Assembly: GCA_903920005.1 (NCBI GenBank) | Contig: CAIXKI010000172.1 | Coordinates: forward strand, 1 to 34,022 | Direction of reading: 5' to 3' | DNA from: an uncultured delta proteobacterium | GTDB taxonomy: Bacteria > Bdellovibrionota_C > UBA2361 > OMII01 | Length of the DNA: 34,022 bases | In this document: piece by piece, positions 9,872-19,019 of the stretch | Layout of the letters: every line of letters begins with the position of its first letter | How positions within the stretch are numbered: the first letter of the stretch is position 1 | The notes under the pieces: model-generated | The model's database searches: none | Told to the model about the DNA's origin: nothing | The model's input: only the letters and a program-made list of their open reading frames with translations | Position numbers and translations under genes: made by a program

Positions 9872-11410
9872 TTAGAGTTTCTCGATATTGTTCAGGATTT
9901 CGGCGCCTTTTTCCCTGATGGCAGCTTTATCTTTCTCAGGCATCTTTTTAAGTAGTTGGTACCCCATGCCGATGCGTGGATTTTTTTCGAGTTTCTCTTG
10001 GTTTCGGATCAGGAAGTCCCAGTACAGCGTGTTAAAGGGACATCCTCGTTCGCCGAACTTCTCTTTGTAGTTATAGAAGCACTTCGAGCAGTAGTTTGAC
10101 ATCTTGTTTATGTACTGAGCGCTCGAGGTGTAGGGCTTGGTGCCTACGATACCTCCATCGGCAAATTGACTCATGCCACGAGTGTTCGGAAGCTGCACCC
10201 ACTCGACGGCATCGGCATAGATCCCTAAGTACCAGGCGTCAATCTCATCTGGATTAATGCCGGTCATGACCGCGAAATTACCAGTCACCATGAGTCGCTG
10301 AATGTGATGGGCGTACGAATCATCAAGAGATTGTTGAACGGATTGTCGTACGCAGTTCATCTTGGTGTCGGCGTCCCAGAAGTAGTGGGGCAAGGACCGC
10401 TCTGCCTTGAAAAAATTAAGACGTTTGTACTCTGGCATATGAGTCCAGTAGACTCCGCGCATGAATTCACGCCAGCCGGCTATCTGCCGAACGAATCCCT
10501 CTATCTGTTCGATCGAGACCCTCTCCGGATTTTCCTCCCAGGTTTTGATAGCGGCCTCAATAACCTCTCGGGGAGAGATAAGTTTCACGTTGAGCGCGAA
10601 GGAGAGCTTAGAGTGGAAGAGCGTTCGATGCTCTGTCGTCATCGCGTCTTGATATGATCCGAACTCGGGAAGTAGGTGGGCGCAAAAATACTGAAGCGCC
10701 TGTTGTGCGTCATTACGAGAGACCGCCCAGGTGAAACGTTTCGGATCTACCGTGCCGATAGATTGAACGTTTTCCTGTGTGAGCATTGATACTATATCTG
10801 AAACATCTCTCGGAAATTCAATAGCGGGGGGAGGTTTTACTCCTGCCGGCAGTTTCTTTCGATTCTCGGAATCAAAATTCCATCGTTCGCCGATCGGTTT
10901 TCCATTCTGCATCAGGAAGCCAGTGGATCGTCGAACCTCGCGATAAAAAAGCTCCATGACGTAACGTTGGTGACCCTTGAACACCGACCGAAATTGTTCG
11001 GGAGTCGTCAGGAAGTGCTCGGTGTCGAACTTCTTCGTTGCGACCGGCAAGCGTTGGGCCAAAAGCTCCATGGCCTGAGCGACCCGGTACTCGTCGGGCT
11101 GTTGGTATTCGAACGCCGAATATCGTCCTGATGAGACCATTTCTTCTACATTACTCGCGAAGGAGTGTTTGTTCGAAGAGGTGTCGAGAGCAATATAGCG
11201 AACCCTGAAATTGCGAACGGTTAGCTCTTTAGCAAACTCTCTCATCGCTACGAAGAACCCGATTATTTTTTGAATATGGTGAGGAGCGTATGAGGCCTCC
11301 TCCTTTACCTCCATCAAGAGATACTCCGCATGCGTCGGCGGATCTTTGAACCACGAGTGGGCGATATTCAGTTGGTCGCCCATGATCAGCCGTAAGATAG
11401 GTTTGGTCAT
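9872..11410 (-). CDS. Cryptochrome/photolyase-related protein, FeS-BCP type
   Basis: ILRLIMGDQLN start; MNCVRQSVQQSLDDSYAHHIQRLMVTGNF and YCSKCFYNYKEKFGERGCPFN supply four candidate cluster cysteines. Confidence 0.92.
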   Translation of the reverse strand: MTKPILRLIMGDQLNIAHSWFKDPPTHAEYLLMEVKEEASYAPHHIQKIIGFFVAMREFAKELTVRNFRVRYIALDTSSNKHSFASNVEEMVSSGRYSAFEYQQPDEYRVAQAMELLAQRLPVATKKFDTEHFLTTPEQFRSVFKGHQRYVMELFYREVRRSTGFLMQNGKPIGERWNFDSENRKKLPAGVKPPPAIEFPRDVSDIVSMLTQENVQSIGTVDPKRFTWAVSRNDAQQALQYFCAHLLPEFGSYQDAMTTEHRTLFHSKLSFALNVKLISPREVIEAAIKTWEENPERVSIEQIEGFVRQIAGWREFMRGVYWTHMPEYKRLNFFKAERSLPHYFWDADTKMNCVRQSVQQSLDDSYAHHIQRLMVTGNFAVMTGINPDEIDAWYLGIYADAVEWVQLPNTRGMSQFADGGIVGTKPYTSSAQYINKMSNYCSKCFYNYKEKFGERGCPFNTLYWDFLIRNQEKLEKNPRIGMGYQLLKKMPEKDKAAIREKGAEILNNIEKL

Positions 11411-11416
11411 GATGAA

Positions 11417-11554
11417 TTATCTCTTGTTCCGTCTACACCGCTCGCTGCAAAAGACAACGCGACTCCAGTTCAGCCGCCACTTTTTCCGCCAGGAGAAAGG
11501 CTTGCCGCATACGGGGCATGTTTTCGTCGGTAGGTGCTGTTTGAAGCCTTTCAT
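11417..11554 (-). CDS. DUF2256 small zinc-finger-like protein (45 aa)
   Basis: Manual translation: [45 protein letters not shown]; stop lies 6 nt before the photolyase ATG. Absent from the supplied ORF track because it is under 60 aa. Confidence 0.92.
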   Translation of the reverse strand: MKGFKQHLPTKTCPVCGKPFSWRKKWRLNWSRVVFCSERCRRNKR

Positions 11555-11990
11555 CTCACTATCGTCGCATAGGCGCAAGCGGGAGGACAGGTGAAACGAG
11601 ATGAAGAGTAAGGTGGTCGTATCAATCTATCGCACTCTCGATGGTTTTGGCGGTATGCGTGCGGAGAGCCAAATAGGTTCTGTTCTCGTCCGCCTCGTTA
11701 CGTCAAAAATATCAAAACGGTCGCTACGAAATATTTTTGCGCCATCCTGCTCATCTACGAGCCCAAGTATTAGAATTCAGAGAGGAACGCAGGTGATGGA
11801 ATCTTCTACATCCCAGGATTCCAATACGTCTCATGAGGTTGCGCCGATTGTGTGGAACTCCTAACCGTTCGACAACGAACTCCTAACGCTGCTTTCCTTG
11901 ATTACCAAGCTACATTCAAAGAGCATTCAGTTGGCATGTAAAAAACCGAGAGCGGCTGGATAGTGTAAACGCGAGCTGGACTCCTGAGAT

Positions 11991-12515
11991 ATGAATGAGC
12001 TTGTAAAAGATATAGTGGTGTGTGGATTAGTTCTCCTCATCTGCGGTTGTTTCGTTAGACAGCGACGATACTGGCGTGAGATGCAAGAGAGTCGACTTTC
12101 GGGCTCTTTGAGAGTTGGGTACCGGTTGGCGATCCTTGCAACCGTTGCGGCGCTTTCCTTCGCGTGCGTTACCAACACCGAAGCGTCCTGGGAGCTCGTG
12201 GGGAGTGTTATGCTGATGGTTCTCGTTTTCTGTATGAAGATAACTTTTTCCCCAACGATTATCGCTTTAACTCTCTCTGCGTGTACGTTTCAACTGTACA
12301 TCAATGACGAATTCCCCCTATGGCAGATATGGCTCTCCGTCACCAGCATGCTTACTTGGAGGCTGCCGGAAGATGTGCGCGCGGCTTACGCGACGATTTC
12401 GTTTCTATGGGTGCTCGTGACCTTGGTGAGTGGCACAGCGGCCCACCCTGACGCCGCCGGTGGCGATGACGCGGCTGTCGGACTCGACGAGGCTATCGCC
12501 TCTCTGCATACGTAA
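11991..12515 (+). CDS. Hypothetical membrane protein
   Basis: Several hydrophobic helices; no recognised family. Confidence 0.55.
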   Translation: MNELVKDIVVCGLVLLICGCFVRQRRYWREMQESRLSGSLRVGYRLAILATVAALSFACVTNTEASWELVGSVMLMVLVFCMKITFSPTIIALTLSACTFQLYINDEFPLWQIWLSVTSMLTWRLPEDVRAAYATISFLWVLVTLVSGTAAHPDAAGGDDAAVGLDEAIASLHT

Positions 12516-12696
12516 TTGGCTGTGTAGCCCAATCAAGATGAGGTGCCGTCATTTTTAGCTTGCCTCAGGCTCTCTGAGTCGTAACGGCATCCTATCCCCG
12601 TTGGTGATTCTAACGGTTCTTTGGTGATGGATGATTGCCGCAGTCGGCGCTACAGTGGTGTAGGATTTTTGTGCTCGTTTTTTTGGGGGGAGTGAT

Positions 12697-13038
12697 ATGG
12701 CTCGTCTGTGTTGGGGTCTTGTTGGGGCCTTTGGGCTTCTGGGTTCCGCTTCCGTATTGTCTGCTTGGGAGAGCCTCGCGCAGCCGCCCGCTCCAAGGGT
12801 AGGTGTCTGTCCCGGTGGTTTTTATCCGAGCGGTAAGCAATGTGTGCCGATCAAAGATAAGTCGAAGCCCGCCATGCAGATAGGGGGGCAGTGTCCTTCA
12901 GGGTACTACACGAGCGGAAAGTACTGTGTCGCTATGAGCGAGAAGTCGAAGCTGCCGATTCCGAAACATGGGCAGTGTCCCAACGGGTACTATCTGAGTG
13001 GGAAATACTGTCTGGAGAACGGTGCGCGTGACAGATAG
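12697..13038 (+). CDS. Small secreted cysteine-repeat protein
   Basis: Signal-like N-terminus, then three repeats: CPGGFYPSGKQC, CPSGYYTSGKYC, CPNGYYLSGKYC. Confidence 0.7.
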   Translation: MARLCWGLVGAFGLLGSASVLSAWESLAQPPAPRVGVCPGGFYPSGKQCVPIKDKSKPAMQIGGQCPSGYYTSGKYCVAMSEKSKLPIPKHGQCPNGYYLSGKYCLENGARDR

Positions 13039-13075
13039 CGTCGCTGTACAGCAACGTTTGAGCTTCGGTAAATTG

Positions 13076-14053
13076 CTAGGCGCTTACCGGGAACCCCTTG
13101 TATACGATGTGTTCAAAGACGGGGATGACCTCTAGCTTTTCAATGTCGTGAGGAAATGCCTCATGAAGTGCCGCGGTAAATTCCTTGATCGCCCTGTTGT
13201 CGAGAAGCTCAAGTTCCATTTCGTAGTCCCAGCTGCCAAAGCTCTCGACGAGGATTCGGACCGGCAGCTGCTTGTCGCAGAACTTTATGACGCGTTGGCG
13301 CAGGTCAGCTCCGAGTCGCTTCATGGTTATGAGCACTCGGTACGAATTGTATCCCAGCTTTCGAGAGTCAACTCGATGCGTGTCGCCGAGGAGGATGCCT
13401 TCCTCTCGCATGCTCGCCACTCGACGTGTCAGCGTGCTTGGCGCGACCTCGAGTTCTTTTGCCACCTCGTTGTCATTTTGGAAGTCGCCACGGCTAAGGT
13501 GGTTTAGAATGTTACGATCGAGCTCGTCGATCTGAAGGACGTTTTCGGAGGCCCCCATAATAAACGTGTCGCTACCCTTTGTCTGAGGGGAGAGATACCG
13601 CCGTGGGTATCGAATCATGTAGGTTCGCAGTGCCAGTTGCTTGCCCACAAACGCGTCTTGATGTTTCTGAGAGATACGGTCGAGAAAGTGTCGAACTTCC
13701 TGGGTCGATTTTGAGAGGAAGGTAACCGCATAGTCGAAACTGCCGCCAACATCGGCGACCCAGCGGACCAGGGGAGATTGAGTTAGAGACCGAATCAGGC
13801 TTTGCTGCTCTTTATGGTTGCTGGATTTTAGAGAGAAGAAGAGAGCGAAGTCCGTATAGCCGAGTCGCATGGTGTCTACGTAGAGCGAGCGCCCGGTAAT
13901 TATCCCGTTTTTCACAAGTCGGTGGTACGTTCGTCGGACAGTATGTTCTTCGCTTCGGGCCAGGTCGGCTATCGCGCGGAAAGATTTATCCGCGTTGGAC
14001 TCCAGCAAAAACAGAATTTTCAGCTCTAGCTCATCGAGTTGCATGCTGGTCAT
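13076..14053 (-). CDS. Double Lrp/AsnC-family transcriptional regulator
   Basis: Two Lrp/AsnC winged-helix units (LDELELKILFLLESNADKSFRAIADLARSEEHTVRRTYHRLVKNGII and IDELDRNILNHLSRGDFQNDNEVAKELEVAPSTLTRRVASMREEGIL), each followed by a RAM-like segment. Confidence 0.82.
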   Translation of the reverse strand: MTSMQLDELELKILFLLESNADKSFRAIADLARSEEHTVRRTYHRLVKNGIITGRSLYVDTMRLGYTDFALFFSLKSSNHKEQQSLIRSLTQSPLVRWVADVGGSFDYAVTFLSKSTQEVRHFLDRISQKHQDAFVGKQLALRTYMIRYPRRYLSPQTKGSDTFIMGASENVLQIDELDRNILNHLSRGDFQNDNEVAKELEVAPSTLTRRVASMREEGILLGDTHRVDSRKLGYNSYRVLITMKRLGADLRQRVIKFCDKQLPVRILVESFGSWDYEMELELLDNRAIKEFTAALHEAFPHDIEKLEVIPVFEHIVYKGFPVSA

Positions 14054-14481
14054 TATACCGAGGTGCCTGCAGCTACGCGACAGTCTTTGCCTGTAAGGTG
14101 TCGAAATATACTTATATACGGCATTCTTCTGGTGTTCGTCGGAGCTGTATGCCCTGTAAACGTGTTTCTCTTTTAGTATCGTCTGACGATTAGGGAGGGG
14201 GCTGGGGCAAAAAAGCGGTCGCGGAGCGGACGATAGGAGTCACCATCGGATAGCAAGGGGCGTTTTCTGAATGGCTGTCACTTATGCTGCTATTGATTCG
14301 GCCCGTCATCATGCCGAAAAGCCGCAATTCTCTACTCGCCACCGAAAACTTTCTGTATATATCCCCGTCGAGGAAAGCTGATGGAGTAGTGGTTTTTGGG
14401 TTGCCCCCTTTGAGTGGCTCTGAGGAGCCCCTGAGAGGGGAAGGCCCCGCGTTTTTTGTTCTCTCCTGGAGGGTAGAGCCC

Positions 14482-14745
14482 ATGACGGTGTACGAGTGGT
14501 TATTTGATCTGTGTAAGCAACGAGGAATGCTTGAAGTGGAAGCCGCCACTGTGCTTGAGAGGATGATTTCGGATCCGTCGACAGTCGAGATGCGTGATCG
14601 ATGGGGCGAGTCTATCGAGTTATATACAGAGCCTTTGAAAGCGCTTCTTGTTCATCGACTCTCACTATGTGTTGTGAGGTGGATAGAACAGGAGAATCCC
14701 AGGGCCTTTTACAAGCCGTTGTTTGACGGAACGGTTAAGGGCTAA
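14482..14745 (+). CDS. Hypothetical protein (start revised from 14284)
   Basis: GGAGGG SD about 8 nt before ATG at 14482; the upstream part of the ORF is not protein-like. Confidence 0.5.
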   Translation: MTVYEWLFDLCKQRGMLEVEAATVLERMISDPSTVEMRDRWGESIELYTEPLKALLVHRLSLCVVRWIEQENPRAFYKPLFDGTVKG

Positions 14746-14819
14746 CTTGTTTTCGGGGTCGCTTTCGCGAAATCGAGTGCCGACTCGAAAGGTTTAGCTC
14801 CGTCGCTATCCTCCCCTTT

Positions 14820-16052
14820 ATGGAAAGCCCCCCCCCCTCCCTGAAGCGCGTGGAATCGTTCTGGCTAACCGCATTCGTATCGAATAGTCTCCTGGCTGGG
14901 ACGGGGCGTGCGACTATGAGGGAAAATCGAAGTCCACATCGGCAGCAGGCGGTAGCGGCATTGAGAGGGGTCGTGGCCGCGGTTGAAAAGTTTAAGCCTG
15001 AGAGTTCGCTCGGGGATCGCTCGTGGTCAATCTCACTAAAAACGGGCGGGGTCTGGCGTCAACTTGAGGTGACTGAATATCAGGGCGCCTATTACGTTTC
15101 TTTAGGACGGGCTCTGCAGTGTGCCTATCGAAAAGAGCAGGATAAGGTAGAGGGCACTCTTAGAATTAAAGACAAGCTGCTGTTGCTGCAAGTGAGCGAC
15201 GCCCTCGCGGAGATTCACCATAAAGTCGCCCGAGATCCGGTTGAGTACCATCGAGAGCTGCTTCGAACCATCTCTCCGACCCTGAGATTCGGAACGATCC
15301 CTCGACAATTGTGTAAAATACTCCTGCCTGAGTGGAATCGATTCGACCGCGAGCTCTCTTCTGAAGAGATACGCGCGAGTATCTCGCTCCTAGAGCGGGA
15401 TGCCCCGAAGATCTTCCCTGGCATGACCGCGAACGCCTACTTTGAGTATTGTAGGGTCGCGTACCTCGCCAATCCCACCACGCATGGTAATGGCGCGCTG
15501 GACCTTTCGTTGAGTGGTCGGGAGCTCTATAGCCGTTTCGCGGATGGACGAGACGGTGGTTTGCGTGCGGTAGCTCCCGATTCTGCTGAAGCATTCCGAA
15601 GTTGGTATCAGACGGCACGGATGTCCGATGGGCATCCGTGGGAGATTTATCGAGGTGGTAATTCAACGCATATCGACCTCGGGATAAAGAGTGCGACTTC
15701 GGGAGGCGATAATGATTTTTCTGTGTACCTCTGCGCGTTCTCAAGCTTGCGTCTCGTAGAGGCGTGTCGCATCGCGCTTGCATTGCACAGCGCAGGGCTG
15801 CCGTTCGAGTGGCTTGATAAAGAGTCGTACTTAGATCGCTTGCGTGGAGAGGATAACGTCGGCATCGTTCCCAATGATTGTCCGTTGTCGTATGGATCAC
15901 AGCGCTTTCCGGCAGAGCTGAAGGTGGCGGATTGTGTTCACTACGATATGTTTCGTGACTATAACACCGGCAAGCCCCTCGCCTCGTGGGCCGCCATCAA
16001 GGGCATTATTAGTTGGTTGCCCATCCGTCCGCTGATGGTGGTTTCGCGGTAG
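14820..16052 (+). CDS. Hypothetical protein (410 aa; a start at 14916 is equally plausible)
   Basis: Long ORF with protein-like composition; the N-terminus crosses a C10 tract; alternative ATG 14916 (MRENRSPHRQQ). Confidence 0.65.
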   Translation: MESPPPSLKRVESFWLTAFVSNSLLAGTGRATMRENRSPHRQQAVAALRGVVAAVEKFKPESSLGDRSWSISLKTGGVWRQLEVTEYQGAYYVSLGRALQCAYRKEQDKVEGTLRIKDKLLLLQVSDALAEIHHKVARDPVEYHRELLRTISPTLRFGTIPRQLCKILLPEWNRFDRELSSEEIRASISLLERDAPKIFPGMTANAYFEYCRVAYLANPTTHGNGALDLSLSGRELYSRFADGRDGGLRAVAPDSAEAFRSWYQTARMSDGHPWEIYRGGNSTHIDLGIKSATSGGDNDFSVYLCAFSSLRLVEACRIALALHSAGLPFEWLDKESYLDRLRGEDNVGIVPNDCPLSYGSQRFPAELKVADCVHYDMFRDYNTGKPLASWAAIKGIISWLPIRPLMVVSR

Positions 16053-16093
16053 GCGAGTCTTTTCTTTCATCGAAGAGGTCGGTTCCGACATAT

Positions 16094-16678
16094 CTAAAAG
16101 AGTGTAACGTCGACGACTGGTCTTTGATCCTTACACTGGCCTTCATAGCGGATAGGCTGATTGAATCCGAACTCTTTCATCGAGATAGAAGGGGGCGTGG
16201 ACGAATCAAAAAGAGAGTCTCGACCGGCCTCAACCGTTATTGAGAGCTCTTGTTTCGCGGCGATAAAGAAATGAATAGAGCAGGTTCCAACCTTTGAGAC
16301 GCCGAATCCTGGTCGCTCGGTACGAAAGTCATCGTCGTCATGCGTGGCCAGGCCTGAGTCCCCAAATCTTTGCTTGTATTGTAGCGATAACCAGTGAGAG
16401 CCAGGGAGGACTTGCATCGTTCGTCCAGGCGAGGGGCTCGCGCGCCCGTCAACTGAGACGGCCGTAATTTCGGCTCCAAGCTTGCTGAAGTATACGTGAG
16501 CAACTTCTCCCTCTGGTCGGGCGGGTCCGGGGTAGAGTTGCACTGGTTGGCAGCCGGAAATCAGGAGGACGAGAGCGCCGTAGGCGCGGCGGGGGGCGAG
16601 GTTGCTAGGTAGCGTCAGTGGTCGGCCGAGCATAGGTGTAGATTGCCCGAGTAGGTTAATGCTACGCGGTAGGATCAA
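16094..16678 (-). CDS. Putative lipoprotein
   Basis: RRAYGALVLLISGCQPVQL lipobox; internal Met (MLGRPLTL) is a likelier start. Confidence 0.55.
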   Translation of the reverse strand: MILPRSINLLGQSTPMLGRPLTLPSNLAPRRAYGALVLLISGCQPVQLYPGPARPEGEVAHVYFSKLGAEITAVSVDGRASPSPGRTMQVLPGSHWLSLQYKQRFGDSGLATHDDDDFRTERPGFGVSKVGTCSIHFFIAAKQELSITVEAGRDSLFDSSTPPSISMKEFGFNQPIRYEGQCKDQRPVVDVTLF

Positions 16679-17201
16679 GGATTAGATCGAGGACCTTTCT
16701 TGTGGGCGCGTAGACAGCCCCTGGAGCAAAGCTTTCACGCGGGCCGCCGATGTTAAGGATTCGAATGTCGTGTTTATTGATCCAAGCCCAGAACGCGTCA
16801 ACATCTGGACTCTCGTCTAGATTAAGTTCAAGAGTAGGCTTTCCGTGGAGCTTCGCGCGCTCAACGGTAAGGGGTGTTCCGTCCTGTGGATTGCCGCGGC
16901 TTAAGACGAGAGTTCCATCTGAGTCGATGGTATTAAGTTCGGTACGAACTGCCGGCGTTGCGCTTCCGCACTCTTGAAGTGGATACACAGCCGCTATTGC
17001 GTCATCCTCTGCCCAGCGCTCGTTTGGACACCACCCCCTGCACGGCAGCATCAGATGCATCGCTGAATCGAGAGCCGCTCGATCGACGCCGGTTTGCCCC
17101 CCGTTTACGATGGTGAGGCGGCGCTTGCCGGGCTTGACGTTGAGGATGCTTTTCCCAATCAGAAGGGTGGCTGTTTCATCAAGAAGTTTACCGGTGGTCA
17201 T
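16662..17201 (-). CDS. Putative molybdenum-cofactor carrier-like protein (SLOG fold)
   Basis: TIVNGGQTGVDRAALDSAMHL...GWCPNERWAEDDAI..YPLQE...VRTELNTIDSDGTLVLSRG. Confidence 0.85.
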   Translation of the reverse strand: MTTGKLLDETATLLIGKSILNVKPGKRRLTIVNGGQTGVDRAALDSAMHLMLPCRGWCPNERWAEDDAIAAVYPLQECGSATPAVRTELNTIDSDGTLVLSRGNPQDGTPLTVERAKLHGKPTLELNLDESPDVDAFWAWINKHDIRILNIGGPRESFAPGAVYAPTRKVLDLILDPTA

Positions 17202-17278
17202 AGGTGTCCTTACTATATGCCAGGCGATCTGATAGTCGCCACTCCGCGGTAAAGAGTCAATCGCAACGCGTTCCTCTA

Positions 17279-18721
17279 CTATTGGTCGAATTGTCCGCAG
17301 AATCCAGCTAGCTCCCGAAGCGAAGCCGCGTCCCCACGGCAGATTCGCTTGATAGCTTCCGCTAACAGGGTCTCAACAGATACAACGGTAATGAGGTCTC
17401 CTCGCCCACGACGAAGCGGAAGGGTGTCAGTTACGAGGACCTCGTCGACAACTCTTTGACCTGTGGCGGTCTTCGTATTTCTGAAGAGGTCGACGCAACG
17501 CTTTGAGAAGAGCGCATGAGTGGCGCAGATCACCACGTTCTTCGCGCCGTATTCTCTCAAGCTTTCGGCCGCCTTGATAGCAGATCCTCCGGTATCGACC
17601 ATGTCGTCAACGAGGATGCATGTCGCGTCGCGAACGCTTTCTCCGTCTCCGATGAGTCTCGATTCGGCTATTTCATTTGGTTTGTCGCGTCTTTTATACA
17701 TGCCTTCGACGCGGATGGGCGTATCTAATACAGGTTCGCCGCTGGCGGAGACCATGGTGAGGTGTCGCGCAAGGAGGTGGCTTGCGTTTACAGCGCGTTG
17801 CATACCTCCAGCGTCGGGGCTTACTACGGTAATCTTACCCGAGCCGTATTTCTTACAGATGTGGTGTACCATAAGTGGAAAGCCGGCGAGGTTGTCCATC
17901 GCGCCTTTAAAGAAGCCCTCTATCTGTTCGGCGTGGATATCGATCGTGACGACTCGATCGATACCTGAGGTCTCGTATAGATCGGCTACCCAACGAGCGC
18001 TGATAGGGCCACGGACTCCACCCTTGCGGTCCTGTCGGGAGTATCCGAAGTAGGGGACCACGGCCGTGATAGAACGAGCGGAGGCCCGTTTAAGCGCGTC
18101 AGCAGTGAGCCCCAGTTCAACAAGGCTGTCATTAACTGGATTAGCGATGCTTTGAACAATGAAAACGTCTCGGTCCCGCACACTCTGTCCCACCTGAATG
18201 CGGGATTCTCCATTCGCGAATTGGCCGAAGAGGATGTCCCCTCGAGAAATGCCAAGTCTGTCAGCGATTCCATTTCCTAGTGAACGGCTCGCCGCGCCCG
18301 CGAAAACGACGCAGTTGTCTAACGACGTGTCTGTCGATTTAGCCGAGCCAGAGAGGAGCGCGCGACGTTTTCCCTCCCATTCTAAAGCTCTTTCGGTTTT
18401 GAATAGAAGAGCTTCGGACCTCGATACAAGCTCAAATGAGTTTCTCCCTGTGTAGATGAAAGCGTCGGCCTCGCGCGGAAATTGCTTGTCCAGGTACTCT
18501 TCAACGGCGGCGAGCTCAGGTTCTGATGCATGATCGAGATTTGGGATAGGGAGCCAGTCCTGTCCTGAGACGTTTATTGAGAGTCGCTCAAGTGAAGTAG
18601 GGGCGAGTAGTTTTGTTGTTGCTACGGCTCCAGGGTCTCTCGGGGGGGTAATCTCGGGGGTCATTGAGCGCTCCGCGTTGGTAGTGTGGACCCGAGATTG
18701 TAAGCAAGATTCGCTCGTCAC
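17279..18721 (-). CDS. prs: Ribose-phosphate pyrophosphokinase with about 135-aa N-terminal extension
   Basis: VVPYFGYSRQDRK, VTIDIHAEQIEGFF, CILVDDMVDTGGSAIKAAESLREYGAKNV motifs; Prs core begins near VVFAGAASRSLGNGIADRLG. Confidence 0.92.
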   Translation of the reverse strand: MTSESCLQSRVHTTNAERSMTPEITPPRDPGAVATTKLLAPTSLERLSINVSGQDWLPIPNLDHASEPELAAVEEYLDKQFPREADAFIYTGRNSFELVSRSEALLFKTERALEWEGKRRALLSGSAKSTDTSLDNCVVFAGAASRSLGNGIADRLGISRGDILFGQFANGESRIQVGQSVRDRDVFIVQSIANPVNDSLVELGLTADALKRASARSITAVVPYFGYSRQDRKGGVRGPISARWVADLYETSGIDRVVTIDIHAEQIEGFFKGAMDNLAGFPLMVHHICKKYGSGKITVVSPDAGGMQRAVNASHLLARHLTMVSASGEPVLDTPIRVEGMYKRRDKPNEIAESRLIGDGESVRDATCILVDDMVDTGGSAIKAAESLREYGAKNVVICATHALFSKRCVDLFRNTKTATGQRVVDEVLVTDTLPLRRGRGDLITVVSVETLLAEAIKRICRGDAASLRELAGFCGQFDQ

Positions 18722-18790
18722 TAAAGAGAGGGTCGCAAAAATCTTACATGTGGGCCGAGCCTGTGTGGAACGTCATAGGCTTTGTGATTT

Positions 18791-18837
18791 GAGGTGGTTA
18801 CTTATCTTTTTGGAGTGCTGGTGCTCCAAAACCACTT
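18791..18837 (-). promoter_or_regulatory. Hairpin in the prs/HD divergent intergenic region
   Basis: TTTTGGAG(18808-18815)/CTCCAAAA(18824-18831) with an outer arm GTGGTT(18794-18799)/AACCAC(18830-18835); the two arms overlap by 2 nt. Confidence 0.5.
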
Positions 18838-19019
18838 GATAGATATAGAAGCGATCTGTCTTAAGGTGATTGTTAAATTTGCGTGAGCGAGAAGTTGCCT
18901 CGCTCTTCATGAGGAATTCGTGAGAATTCTCTTTCGCGCTTGGAACCAATCCGGGAAGCCGATAAGGTTCAGACGAGAAGCGACGAGAAGAAAGTTGGAA
19001 CTTAAAACTTCGAGAAGGT

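Noticed and set aside
11601-11864. 87-aa plus-strand ORF upstream of 11991
   Set aside because: No good SD context or recognisable features; composition not convincing.
15166-15900. 244-aa minus-strand ORF
   Set aside because: Antisense to the better-supported 410-aa ORF; composition looks like a shadow frame.
17520-18053. 177-aa plus-strand ORF
   Set aside because: Antisense shadow of prs.
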